Shown here: positions 1-5,328 of the stretch, in pieces | Layout of the letters: each line of letters begins with the position of its first letter | How positions within the stretch are numbered: position 1 is the first letter of the stretch | Assembly: GCA_039809305.1 (NCBI GenBank) | Contig: JBDHUT010000041.1 | Span: forward strand, 1 to 5,328 | Source: JALHNF01 sp039809305 | GTDB taxonomy: Bacteria; Patescibacteriota; Minisyncoccia; Phycocordibacterales; UBA5272 | Reading direction: 5' to 3' | Length of the DNA: 5,328 nt | Notes under the pieces: generated by a model | Told to the model about the DNA's origin: nothing | Seen by the model: the letters and a program-made list of their open reading frames with translations, nothing else | Database searches by the model: none | Program-made: the position numbers and the translations under genes

Positions 1-405
1 AATTATCTTTTCTTTCCATGAAAACTTTGTTTTATTTGAATAAAACATAGAAAGCTTTATATGTTCTTTAGTTCGAGCAATATATGTTTCCCAAAGAAAG
101 TCCCCTCCAATCCTTACTGCATATTTTTTGCGGGCAAAAAAACAAAAGATAGCAGTAGGCACAAGCACGCTCCATGTATCCGCGATCAATACAAGGTTTG
201 TATTCTTTGTCTTTTTCCATAAATCAAAAAGGAAATAAAAAAAACGTTTTGGTTTAGAAAATTTTTTATATGGCTCAAAGTTAAGATATGAAACCGTGCA
301 TCCTAATGCTTCAAATTCAGGGCCAATATGAGAAACAAAAGTGGCTGGCCCCCCTATTGATGGAGGAAAAAAGGTGGAGACAAGTGTAATGCTTTTTATT
401 TTCAT
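1..405 (-). CDS. GT4-like glycosyltransferase, N-terminal part (runs off the left edge)
   Basis: Reading leftward from the ATG at 405-403 gives 135 codons without a stop up to base 1, so only the N-terminal third or so of a typical 350-400 residue enzyme is present. The protein opens with a hydrophobic strand (ITLVSTFFPP), then the glycine-rich loop SIGGPATF (residues 16-23) that opens the N-terminal Rossmann fold of many GT4 enzymes. A helix ending EFEALG and a strand follow. Around residues 75-106 are ADTWSVLVPTA and AVRIGGDFLWE; the latter resembles the V-R-x-x-G-D-x-x-W-E signature found near the middle of the N-lobe in GT4 enzymes. The likely role is transfer of a sugar from a nucleotide-sugar donor at the inner membrane face during surface polysaccharide, lipid-linked glycan or glycoprotein synthesis; donor and acceptor cannot be told. 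The ATG overlaps the TGA of the upstream glycosyltransferase (ATGA), which indicates translational coupling. No clear Shine-Dalgarno is seen. The C-lobe with the EX7E motif is outside the window. Confidence 0.85.
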   Translation of the reverse strand, partial: MKIKSITLVSTFFPPSIGGPATFVSHIGPEFEALGCTVSYLNFEPYKKFSKPKRFFYFLFDLWKKTKNTNLVLIADTWSVLVPTAIFCFFARKKYAVRIGGDFLWETYIARTKEHIKLSMFYSNKTKFSWKEKII

Positions 406-1577
406 GCCTGTAATATTTTTTTCATACGGAGTGCAACTGAATCCCAGGTATACTCTGCCTCAATAAGACTTACACCATTTGTCTGAAGTCGATTGTAGAG
501 AGATCGATCTTTTATTAGATCTTGCACACAATTTGCAATACTTTTGAAATCTAACGTAGTACAAAAAAGTCCGGTCGCTTTTTCTTTGTGGGTTTTAGGG
601 TCAAAAAGAAAATCAGGTATTCCGCCAACCTCAGTTCCAATAATCGGCAAACCTGTAGCCATTGCTTCTAAAAAAGAATTTCCTAAACCCTCTGAGCGAG
701 AAGGGCGTATAAAAATATCTGCTTTATGTAAAAGTTCTATCATTTCTTTTTTATCTTTCTGACCATGAAAAATAATTCTTTCTTGAAGACCGAGCTCTGT
801 AACTCTCCCCTCTAACTCTCCCCTCTGAAAACCGTCACCAACAATGTCAAAATAAACATTATGAGGTAATAATGTCATAGCCTCAATTACGAGATCTACA
901 CCATTTTTAGGAACCAGTCGAGATGTTGTAATGAGTCTAAACTCGTTTACATTATTTGTTTTTGCTAAAAAAGCAAACTCCCGAGTATCAACACCATTTG
1001 GCACAACCTCAGGTGATATTTTTGCATTCATTTGCAAAGCCCAGTTTTTTAGAAATTTTGAGATTACTTGAATCTGGCCCGCTTGTCTAAATACTCCTGA
1101 AAAAAAAGGTCCGAAAAGTCGCATCTGTTTTTGAATTTGATCTACAGGATCACCTTCTTGAAGGGTAAGGAGGAGTTGGATACCAGAAATTCGCGAAAAA
1201 ATATTACCCGGAATACCAGCACTGTGTGCCATCATTGCCCATACTTTTTGAAAGTGCACCTTTCGATGCAACCACAATCCGAAGAAAGGTGCCCAAAACT
1301 GATATATTATTTTGTTCAGACGTAAAGGAAAAAAACGTAAATCCTCAAAGCTTGGATTCTTTTTTGTAAATCCAATTCTATATACATGTACATTTCCCAT
1401 CTTTTCGTACTTTGGAAGCAACGAGTCGTACCTCAAAGTTATAAGATGAAATTCAAACTCTGTATCATTAAGTCGGTCGGTAATTTCTTTAAGTGCCACT
1501 TCTGCCCCGCCAACAAAGCGCGGGTAATAACTCATAGAAAATATAAGAATTTTTTTTGGCTGCTTGTTATTTTCCAT
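402..1577 (-). CDS. Glycosyltransferase family 4 (GT-B fold), complete
   Basis: This is a 391-residue GT-B retaining-type glycosyltransferase, a normal length for GT4. Visible marks are the N-lobe strand and glycine-rich loop (KILIFSMSYYPRFVGGAE, residues 9-26), the inter-lobe VVPNGVD (191-197), the C-lobe start TTSRLVPKNGVD (217-228), IVGDG (245-249), and the donor-binding EX7E motif in SEGLGNSFLEAMATGLP (295-311, glutamates 296 and 304), followed by EVGGIPD. It probably transfers a sugar from a nucleotide donor to a lipid- or protein-linked acceptor on the cytoplasmic side of the membrane; the specificity is not readable. I chose the ATG at 1577 because the KILIF strand begins nine residues later. 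A longer reading from 1637 would add 20 residues before the fold and overlap the upstream gene by 71 bp. With the chosen start the overlap is 11 bp, and the stop is shared as ATGA with the next glycosyltransferase. The gene carries a 13-bp perfect tandem duplication at 801-826 (around residues 251-259), but the reading frame is intact. Confidence 0.93.
   Translation of the reverse strand: MENNKQPKKILIFSMSYYPRFVGGAEVALKEITDRLNDTEFEFHLITLRYDSLLPKYEKMGNVHVYRIGFTKKNPSFEDLRFFPLRLNKIIYQFWAPFFGLWLHRKVHFQKVWAMMAHSAGIPGNIFSRISGIQLLLTLQEGDPVDQIQKQMRLFGPFFSGVFRQAGQIQVISKFLKNWALQMNAKISPEVVPNGVDTREFAFLAKTNNVNEFRLITTSRLVPKNGVDLVIEAMTLLPHNVYFDIVGDGFQRGELEGRVTELGLQERIIFHGQKDKKEMIELLHKADIFIRPSRSEGLGNSFLEAMATGLPIIGTEVGGIPDFLFDPKTHKEKATGLFCTTLDFKSIANCVQDLIKDRSLYNRLQTNGVSLIEAEYTWDSVALRMKKILQA
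801..826. repeat. Perfect 13-bp tandem duplication inside the glycosyltransferase gene
   Basis: On the plus strand AACTCTCCCCTCT occurs at 801-813 and again, without a spacer, at 814-826. In the minus-strand gene it encodes the segment around QRGELEGRVT, just after the GDG loop. Because 13 is not a multiple of three, gain or loss of one unit would shift the frame and truncate the enzyme before its EX7E motif. In the sequence given the frame is open and the spacing between GDG and the following IIFHG looks normal for GT4, so the present state is the functional one. Two copies may also be chance. Confidence 0.85.
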
Positions 1578-3141
1578 CTTCAATAATTGTATATTCTTCA
1601 AAAACACTGGGCTCTTTTTTACTACTAAGGAATACACTTGCGCCTATTACAAGAGCAAGAAGTGGTAGTGCGTACCATAATACAGAAGTACCATTTTGCT
1701 TGGAAGTTGTCACGGCAGCAGTCATAAAGTTCACCGTTGAAGAAGATGATGTTGCTTGCTCTATTGTTTTTTCTTCTCGCTCTTTAATAGAGTCTAAAGG
1801 CAGTGTTTTAATAGGCTGAGTAACAACACTATTTTGATTTGAAACAACTTTTTTAGTAATAGTCGCTTGAGGCACACTTGCACTTTGAATCGTATTTGTG
1901 ACAAGAGGAGGGTTCTTGGATTCAGTGCTAGTAATTTTTTGAGGAGATTCTATTGGATCATATTGAGCTGCAACTTTTCCATTTGGAAACAAAAGTTCAA
2001 CCACTCTTAATACTCCATCATTTTTAAAGTTTGTTATGTCTTGAGGAATTCGTATTTCTGTAAACGGAGCTATGAAAGTATTTTTTGGAAGTGCGTAATA
2101 CTCACCTCCGTTTTCACCCCGATGAATAACCCAAGAAGAAATATCCACTTTATATTCTGTCTTATTCTCAATTAAAATATACATTTCACCTTCACTATCT
2201 TTTTCTTCAGCAACATAAAAAAGTGGAGCTGTCACAATAATGGTCCCATACTCAGTAGCAGTACTATTTGATACACCGAAAGAAACTAAAGATTCTAATA
2301 CAATGCTATGTGTCCCAGGATATTTATACTTATGTTGCGCTTTTTTACCGATACTGGTTGATCCATCACCAAAATTCCATGTAAACTGAGTGTTTACCAT
2401 CTCTTTACCATCAGCAGCAAAAGCTTGCGCTGAAAATTCAACTTCAACACCCGCCAGTACAACTGTTGGTGCAGAAATAACCCCGAAGACATGAGGAATT
2501 ACAAACTTAGCACCCGAACCACTTACAACAGGAGTTGTTGCTGGTGGTAATGTGATCGTCCCACCAGCGGATGTTGAAGTAGACGTTGCTGAAGTAGTTG
2601 CTGTTGTGTCGCCCGTACCACCAATGCTTCCACTTGATACGCTAGCACTATTTACGGTGCCAGGGGTTGGGAGTGCTGCAAACCAAGACATTTCACTTTT
2701 CTGTAAACTATTCCCATCTCCCGCAGCACCAAGCGATACGTCGTATAAATACTGATCAATAATTGAGCCGGGAGACTCCGCTTTAAATGCTACATTTTCC
2801 CCACTATTACTTAACGAAAAAGAAGATTTAAAAATTTTCCCTACAAAATTAGGGAAATCAACAAGAAACTTTGCTTTATCACTTACCACAATCCCATATT
2901 CTCCAGGATTTAATTCTACTGAATATCCATCTATTTGATCAATTCCATGATTAACATTTGCTTCAAAAAATTTCCAAGTTGTGAAGTCAATTGTACTTCC
3001 GCCTATATTCTGAACTTCAACCCACTCTCGTCCCGTATCGGATCCAGATGGGTCATACATAACTTCTGTGATATGAATCTGGCCAAATGTAAAAAATGTA
3101 GTTGTGTAAAAAAGAAGTCCAAGCGCAACGACTCTACTCAT
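1567..3141 (-). CDS. Exported membrane-anchored LTD-PKD-LTD surface protein
   Basis: The protein has 524 residues and no cysteine. Residues 4-20 form a hydrophobic export signal after MSR, with a plausible cleavage near FTFG/Q. Residues 21-165 form a good lamin-tail domain: ITEVMYDPSGSD, REWVEVQN, the W56 strand, SLSNSGENVAFK, the GAAGDGNSLQ loop, and PTPGTVNS at the end. A Ser/Thr/Gly linker (166-209) follows. A PKD domain (about 222-305) carries the hallmark WNFGDGS (255-261) and HKYKYPGTH (270-278). A second, weaker LTD-like domain (about 307-396) shows ILIENKTEYKVDISSW, YYALPKNTFIAP and LLFPNGKVA. A long Ser/Thr/Lys/Gln linker (about 397-485) leads to one membrane helix (about 486-505), then KK and a short acidic tail. 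The predicted topology is a large outside part tethered by its C-terminus. LTD and PKD are Ig-like beta folds common in secreted proteins; here a role in adhesion, scaffolding or surface structure is inference. The start is set by the signal sequence. The nearest upstream gene is 28 bp away, and the 3' end overlaps a glycosyltransferase by 11 bp. Confidence 0.9.
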   Translation of the reverse strand: MSRVVALGLLFYTTTFFTFGQIHITEVMYDPSGSDTGREWVEVQNIGGSTIDFTTWKFFEANVNHGIDQIDGYSVELNPGEYGIVVSDKAKFLVDFPNFVGKIFKSSFSLSNSGENVAFKAESPGSIIDQYLYDVSLGAAGDGNSLQKSEMSWFAALPTPGTVNSASVSSGSIGGTGDTTATTSATSTSTSAGGTITLPPATTPVVSGSGAKFVIPHVFGVISAPTVVLAGVEVEFSAQAFAADGKEMVNTQFTWNFGDGSTSIGKKAQHKYKYPGTHSIVLESLVSFGVSNSTATEYGTIIVTAPLFYVAEEKDSEGEMYILIENKTEYKVDISSWVIHRGENGGEYYALPKNTFIAPFTEIRIPQDITNFKNDGVLRVVELLFPNGKVAAQYDPIESPQKITSTESKNPPLVTNTIQSASVPQATITKKVVSNQNSVVTQPIKTLPLDSIKEREEKTIEQATSSSSTVNFMTAAVTTSKQNGTSVLWYALPLLALVIGASVFLSSKKEPSVFEEYTIIEDGK

Positions 3142-3149
3142 ATCTTTTT

Positions 3150-3155
3150 ATTATA
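3150..3155 (-). promoter_or_regulatory. Possible -10 box (TATAAT) next to the LTD gene start
   Basis: The minus strand reads TATAAT at 3155-3150, a perfect consensus -10 hexamer, followed by exactly 8 nt and then the ATG at 3141. Transcription from it would start about two bases before the ATG, giving an essentially leaderless mRNA. No -35 resembling TTGACA is seen at the expected distance (the sequence there is CTCGAG) and there is no TGn extension. In an AT-rich 28-bp gap a TATAAT can arise by chance, so this is tentative. Confidence 0.3.
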
Positions 3156-3169
3156 CTATCTGAATATTT

Positions 3170-5059
3170 TTACTCGAGTAGTTTCTTCAACACATCCGCA
3201 GGAATTTCACCGCTTTTCTTTGTTATCGCATCCGCATCTTTTTGTAGTTGTGGTGTTTTTTCTATAACACTCGACTGCCTGTCTGAGGACGTTTGTGTTT
3301 TTTGATTAGATACAGGTATTTGCTGTGTAACTTTGACACTCGCTTTTAAATCACTTTTTTGTTTTGCCTCCACAACATGAGTCTGCGACTGTTTTTGAGA
3401 ACCAAGAAGTGATGAAAGTGATACCCTATTTTGAGTCGACATACCCACCTTTTGAGTATTACCAGTTTTTTGACTAAAAAGAGGTGATTGACTCTGTGTG
3501 TTCTTTATTTCTTTTTGTAGCGCATCTCGTAAACTATTATTTGTAGCTATTGTTTGTGGTTTTTGTCTATTATCAATAGAAGATGAAATAGGTTCATTTT
3601 TCTTCATTACTACTTGAGGACTTTGAGAATCTCTTTGACTAACAGCTTGGCTGTTTTTTGAAAAATATGTCGGCTGAGATTGAAACCCTTGTCGTGGCAA
3701 TATACCCTTTGCCATTTTTGCCTGCTCACCTTTTTGCATATCACGAGCTCGATCTTCAGCGGTAATATGTACAGGTGCATGCCAATCACGGATTTCTTTT
3801 TCGACATCATCCTTTTTACGTGCAAAAGTCATACGAGAAAAATCAATCACCTGTTGCTTATATGAAATTTCTGGTGCTGGAATTGGTGGCAAGGTTGTTG
3901 CTGAAAACGGCTGTGACCCTACCCCGTCAATCATTAATCGTAAATATATTTGACGCTGTCCAAGGCTAACAATATCTTCCAACATAAAATACGGAGCAAA
4001 TTCTTTTTCAAAAATTTCAGCATCAGTTGAACCAACCCGGAAGACAACCATACTTCCTACATTACCAAAAACTGCCGCTTTTACTTCGTCTGACATTTGC
4101 TCAACATATTGATGCGCAATAGTAAGATTAAGTTTATATTTACGTGCTTCAGACAAAATATTTGCGAACGAGTCACTAGCAAACGACTGAAATTCATCCA
4201 CATAAAAATTAAATGCTGGAAGTTGGCGCATCTCAGCTTCTGTTGCATCTGCACGACTCATTGCCGCCAAATACATCTTAGTAATAAGCATTGAGCCGAT
4301 AAGATTTGAATTATCTTCTCCCATACGACCTTTGGAAAGATTCATGATCAGAATTTTCCTATTATCTAAAATTTCACGAATATCAAAAGATGATTTTGCC
4401 TGCCCTACCAAATTTCTAATAAGTGGATTACCGGTAAACTGACCTACTTTATTTTGAATTGCAGGCGCAGCTTCTGCCGCAAACTTATCTGTATACTTTG
4501 CATATTCCTCAACCCAAAATGCTTTTACTGAAGGGTCAGTAATGTTGTCCACTACTTTCTTACGAAAATCTTTATCAGAAAGCATTCTATTTACACCGAG
4601 CAGTGTTGACCCAGGATACTCTAGAAGTGCGTGTAAAATATTTTGAAGAATATACTCCATACGCGCAGACCAGGCATCTACCCAAATCTTCTTAAAGGCG
4701 CTCATGAGTCCACCAACAACAAGGTGACGACGTTTCGGATCTACATCATCAAGAACATTAAAAGAAATAGGGTAGTCTGCATCAAATGGTGCAAAATACA
4801 CAACATCTTTAATACGATGTTCTGGTACATATGAGAGAAGTTTTTCTGCTGTGCCACCATGAGGATCAATAAATGCCACCCCTTCACCACTTTGAATATC
4901 TTGAATGGCAAGATTTTCAAGCATGGTTGACTTTCCCATACCAGTCATACCGATCACATACATGTGACGGCTTCGGTCTTTATTTTTTATGCCAAACTTA
5001 GTTTTCTTATTTCGAAAATCAGTTTCAGCAAAATACGTTACCTTCTCATCAAGGTTCAT
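3170..5059 (-). CDS. VirD4/TraG-like type IV secretion ATPase (HerA/FtsK superfamily), soluble form
   Basis: The protein has 629 residues and is a P-loop pump ATPase of the coupling-protein type that drives DNA or protein through type IV secretion or related machines. Visible are the N-terminal strand TYFAETDFR and KFGIK, then Walker A GMTGMGKST (37-45), FIDPHGG (63-69), the ARMEYILQNILHALLEYPG helix (132-150), LIMNLSKGRMG (237-247), Walker B with catalytic acids FYVDEFQ (285-291; D288, E289), and TIAHQY (313-318) with the polar sensor glutamine Q317. The ATPase core ends near residue 400. Unlike classical VirD4/TraG there is no N-terminal membrane segment, so it must be cytoplasmic or recruited by a partner. 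Residues about 445-615 are a Q/S/K/T-rich, probably disordered tail, closed by GEIPADVLKKLLE. The start at 5059 is preferred: an ATG at 5089 would begin inside the terminator of rpsR, and its extra ten residues add nothing to the fold. No virB4, virB6 or pilus gene is visible nearby, so the actual substrate is unknown. The protein contains no cysteine. Confidence 0.9.
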   Translation of the reverse strand: MNLDEKVTYFAETDFRNKKTKFGIKNKDRSRHMYVIGMTGMGKSTMLENLAIQDIQSGEGVAFIDPHGGTAEKLLSYVPEHRIKDVVYFAPFDADYPISFNVLDDVDPKRRHLVVGGLMSAFKKIWVDAWSARMEYILQNILHALLEYPGSTLLGVNRMLSDKDFRKKVVDNITDPSVKAFWVEEYAKYTDKFAAEAAPAIQNKVGQFTGNPLIRNLVGQAKSSFDIREILDNRKILIMNLSKGRMGEDNSNLIGSMLITKMYLAAMSRADATEAEMRQLPAFNFYVDEFQSFASDSFANILSEARKYKLNLTIAHQYVEQMSDEVKAAVFGNVGSMVVFRVGSTDAEIFEKEFAPYFMLEDIVSLGQRQIYLRLMIDGVGSQPFSATTLPPIPAPEISYKQQVIDFSRMTFARKKDDVEKEIRDWHAPVHITAEDRARDMQKGEQAKMAKGILPRQGFQSQPTYFSKNSQAVSQRDSQSPQVVMKKNEPISSSIDNRQKPQTIATNNSLRDALQKEIKNTQSQSPLFSQKTGNTQKVGMSTQNRVSLSSLLGSQKQSQTHVVEAKQKSDLKASVKVTQQIPVSNQKTQTSSDRQSSVIEKTPQLQKDADAITKKSGEIPADVLKKLLE

Positions 5060-5067
5060 TGCAATAT

Positions 5068-5076
5068 AGTATATCA
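5068..5076 (-). promoter_or_regulatory. Possible extended -10 promoter for the ATPase gene
   Basis: The minus strand reads TGATATACT at 5076-5068, which fits the extended -10 form TGnTATAnT, followed by 8 nt and the ATG at 5059. Extended -10 promoters tolerate a poor -35, and none is evident because the -35 region falls in the terminator stem. The implied transcript would begin about two bases before the ATG, and no Shine-Dalgarno precedes that ATG, which agrees with leaderless translation. The site touches the last bases of the upstream terminator, so rpsR would end exactly where this gene is restarted. Confidence 0.38.
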
Positions 5077-5106
5077 AAAATCCGCCCAAACGGACGGATT
5101 TTTGAT
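5073..5106 (-). terminator. Intrinsic terminator after rpsR
   Basis: The arms ATCAAAAATCCG (5073-5084) and CGGATTTTTGAT (5095-5106) are perfect 12-bp reverse complements. In the minus-strand RNA the stem continues inward by one U-G wobble and two C-G pairs (5094-5092 with 5085-5087), closing on a GUUU tetraloop, and the GC-rich core is followed by five U. It begins 10 bases after the rpsR stop. On the plus strand the wobble becomes an A/C mismatch, so the hairpin is better on the minus strand, matching the direction of the genes. The A-tract on the other side could give weak bidirectional activity. Confidence 0.88.
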
Positions 5107-5116
5107 GCTTGCTTTA

Positions 5117-5320
5117 TTATTGCGCAACGTATGGGAGAAGTCCCATGAAACGAGATCGCTTTACTGCGGTAGAAAGAAGTCGTTGATTCTTTGCAGTAAG
5201 TCCAGACTTTCGTCGTGAGAGCATACGTGCATTTGGATTCAAAAACTTTTTAAGGATTTCTACATCTTTATAGTCGATGTGTTTAATATTGTTTGCGTTA
5301 AAGTAATCTGCTTTTTTCAT
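5117..5320 (-). CDS. rpsR: Small-subunit ribosomal protein bS18
   Basis: The 67 residues match bS18 through most of its length: ADYFNANNIKHIDYKDVE (4-21), the LKKFL helix, the SRRKSGLTAKNQRLL block (35-49) corresponding to the family's P/S-R-x-T-G-x-x-A-K-x-Q-R-x-L, and the end AVKRSRFMGLLPY (52-64). bS18 binds the 30S platform next to bS6. The N-terminus is short: the usual lysine/arginine-rich arm of about 10-15 residues is reduced to MKK, and the cysteine often found before YF is replaced by alanine-aspartate. The start at 5320 is the only ATG upstream of the conserved part. Just eight bases precede it in the window, without a visible stop, so a longer form beginning outside cannot be excluded. 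In many bacteria rpsR follows rpsF and ssb; those would lie to the right of this window. The gene ends at the strong terminator 10 bp downstream. Confidence 0.95.
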   Translation of the reverse strand: MKKADYFNANNIKHIDYKDVEILKKFLNPNARMLSRRKSGLTAKNQRLLSTAVKRSRFMGLLPYVAQ

Positions 5321-5328
5321 AATTTTTA

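Noticed and set aside
402..404. TGA as a glycine codon (genetic code 25, as in some CPR groups)
   Set aside because: The TGA overlaps the ATG of the next gene in a normal ATGA arrangement, read-through would add only two residues before TAA, and no gene here contains an internal TGA. The standard code fits.
1551..1562. A/T homopolymer runs (such as eight T near the glycosyltransferase start) as phase-variation switches
   Set aside because: Runs of 7-8 A/T are common throughout this AT-rich window and there is no sign of selection for them. The frame is intact at each one.
1578..1637. Twenty extra residues at the start of the complete glycosyltransferase
   Set aside because: They would overlap the LTD gene by 71 bp and correspond to that gene's membrane-tail codons in another frame. 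The GT-B fold begins right after the ATG at 1577.
2552..2755. Plus-strand open frame rich in Val, Ala and Pro opposite the LTD gene
   Set aside because: It is the antisense reading of the Ser/Thr-rich linker and end of the first LTD domain, with no recognisable domain of its own. The minus-strand protein has clear family motifs.
3610..3825. Second minus-strand open frame inside the ATPase tail, as a possible frameshifted gene
   Set aside because: The ATPase frame is continuous to its terminal motif, and the alternative frame gives a Lys-rich sequence without family features. It is an out-of-frame shadow.
5060..5089. Ten extra residues (MGGFLIYYIA) at the start of the ATPase as a membrane or signal segment
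   Set aside because: These codons overlap the left arm of the rpsR terminator and the -10-like sequence, and the stretch is too short for a membrane helix. The ATG at 5059 directly precedes the conserved N-terminal strand.

Overview
The window looks like a stretch of genome from a candidate-phyla-radiation bacterium (Patescibacteria), most likely a Parcubacteria-type lineage. This is inferred from gene content and style, not from a database search. The supporting signs are AT-rich DNA with strong A/T preference in the codons, very tight gene packing, a short ribosomal protein bS18, a soluble VirD4/TraG-like ATPase with a Q/S/K-rich tail, and a lamin-tail-domain (LTD) surface protein. The standard stop codons fit: the complete genes end in TAA or TGA and none has an internal TGA that would need reassignment.

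All five genes lie on the minus strand, so transcription runs from right to left. At the right edge is rpsR (bS18), which ends at a strong intrinsic terminator (5073-5106). Just beyond it, with an extended -10-like sequence at the terminator's edge, starts a 629-residue HerA/FtsK-superfamily ATPase related to type IV secretion coupling proteins (3170-5059). After a 28-bp gap comes a 524-residue exported, membrane-anchored protein with LTD, PKD and second LTD-like domains (1567-3141). Its 3' end overlaps by 11 bp a GT4-type glycosyltransferase (402-1577). The TGA of that gene overlaps the ATG of a second GT4-like glycosyltransferase (1-405), which runs off the left edge; 135 codons of it are visible.

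The ATPase is separated from rpsR by the terminator. The LTD protein and the two glycosyltransferases are tightly coupled and probably co-transcribed, either from the ATPase promoter or from a possible promoter next to the LTD start. A cautious joint reading is a cell-envelope locus: a cytoplasmic DNA/protein-pumping ATPase, a surface-displayed multi-domain protein with Ser/Thr-rich linkers, and glycosyltransferases that may build a surface glycan or modify surface proteins. The functional link between these genes is inference from neighbourhood alone.

There is no tRNA, rRNA, CRISPR array, insertion sequence or gene-free stretch over 300 bases. The points most worth following are the LTD-PKD-LTD protein, the ATPase tail, the identical 8-nt spacing from a -10-like hexamer to the ATG of two genes (possible leaderless transcripts), the strand-asymmetric terminator, and a 13-bp tandem repeat inside the complete glycosyltransferase gene.
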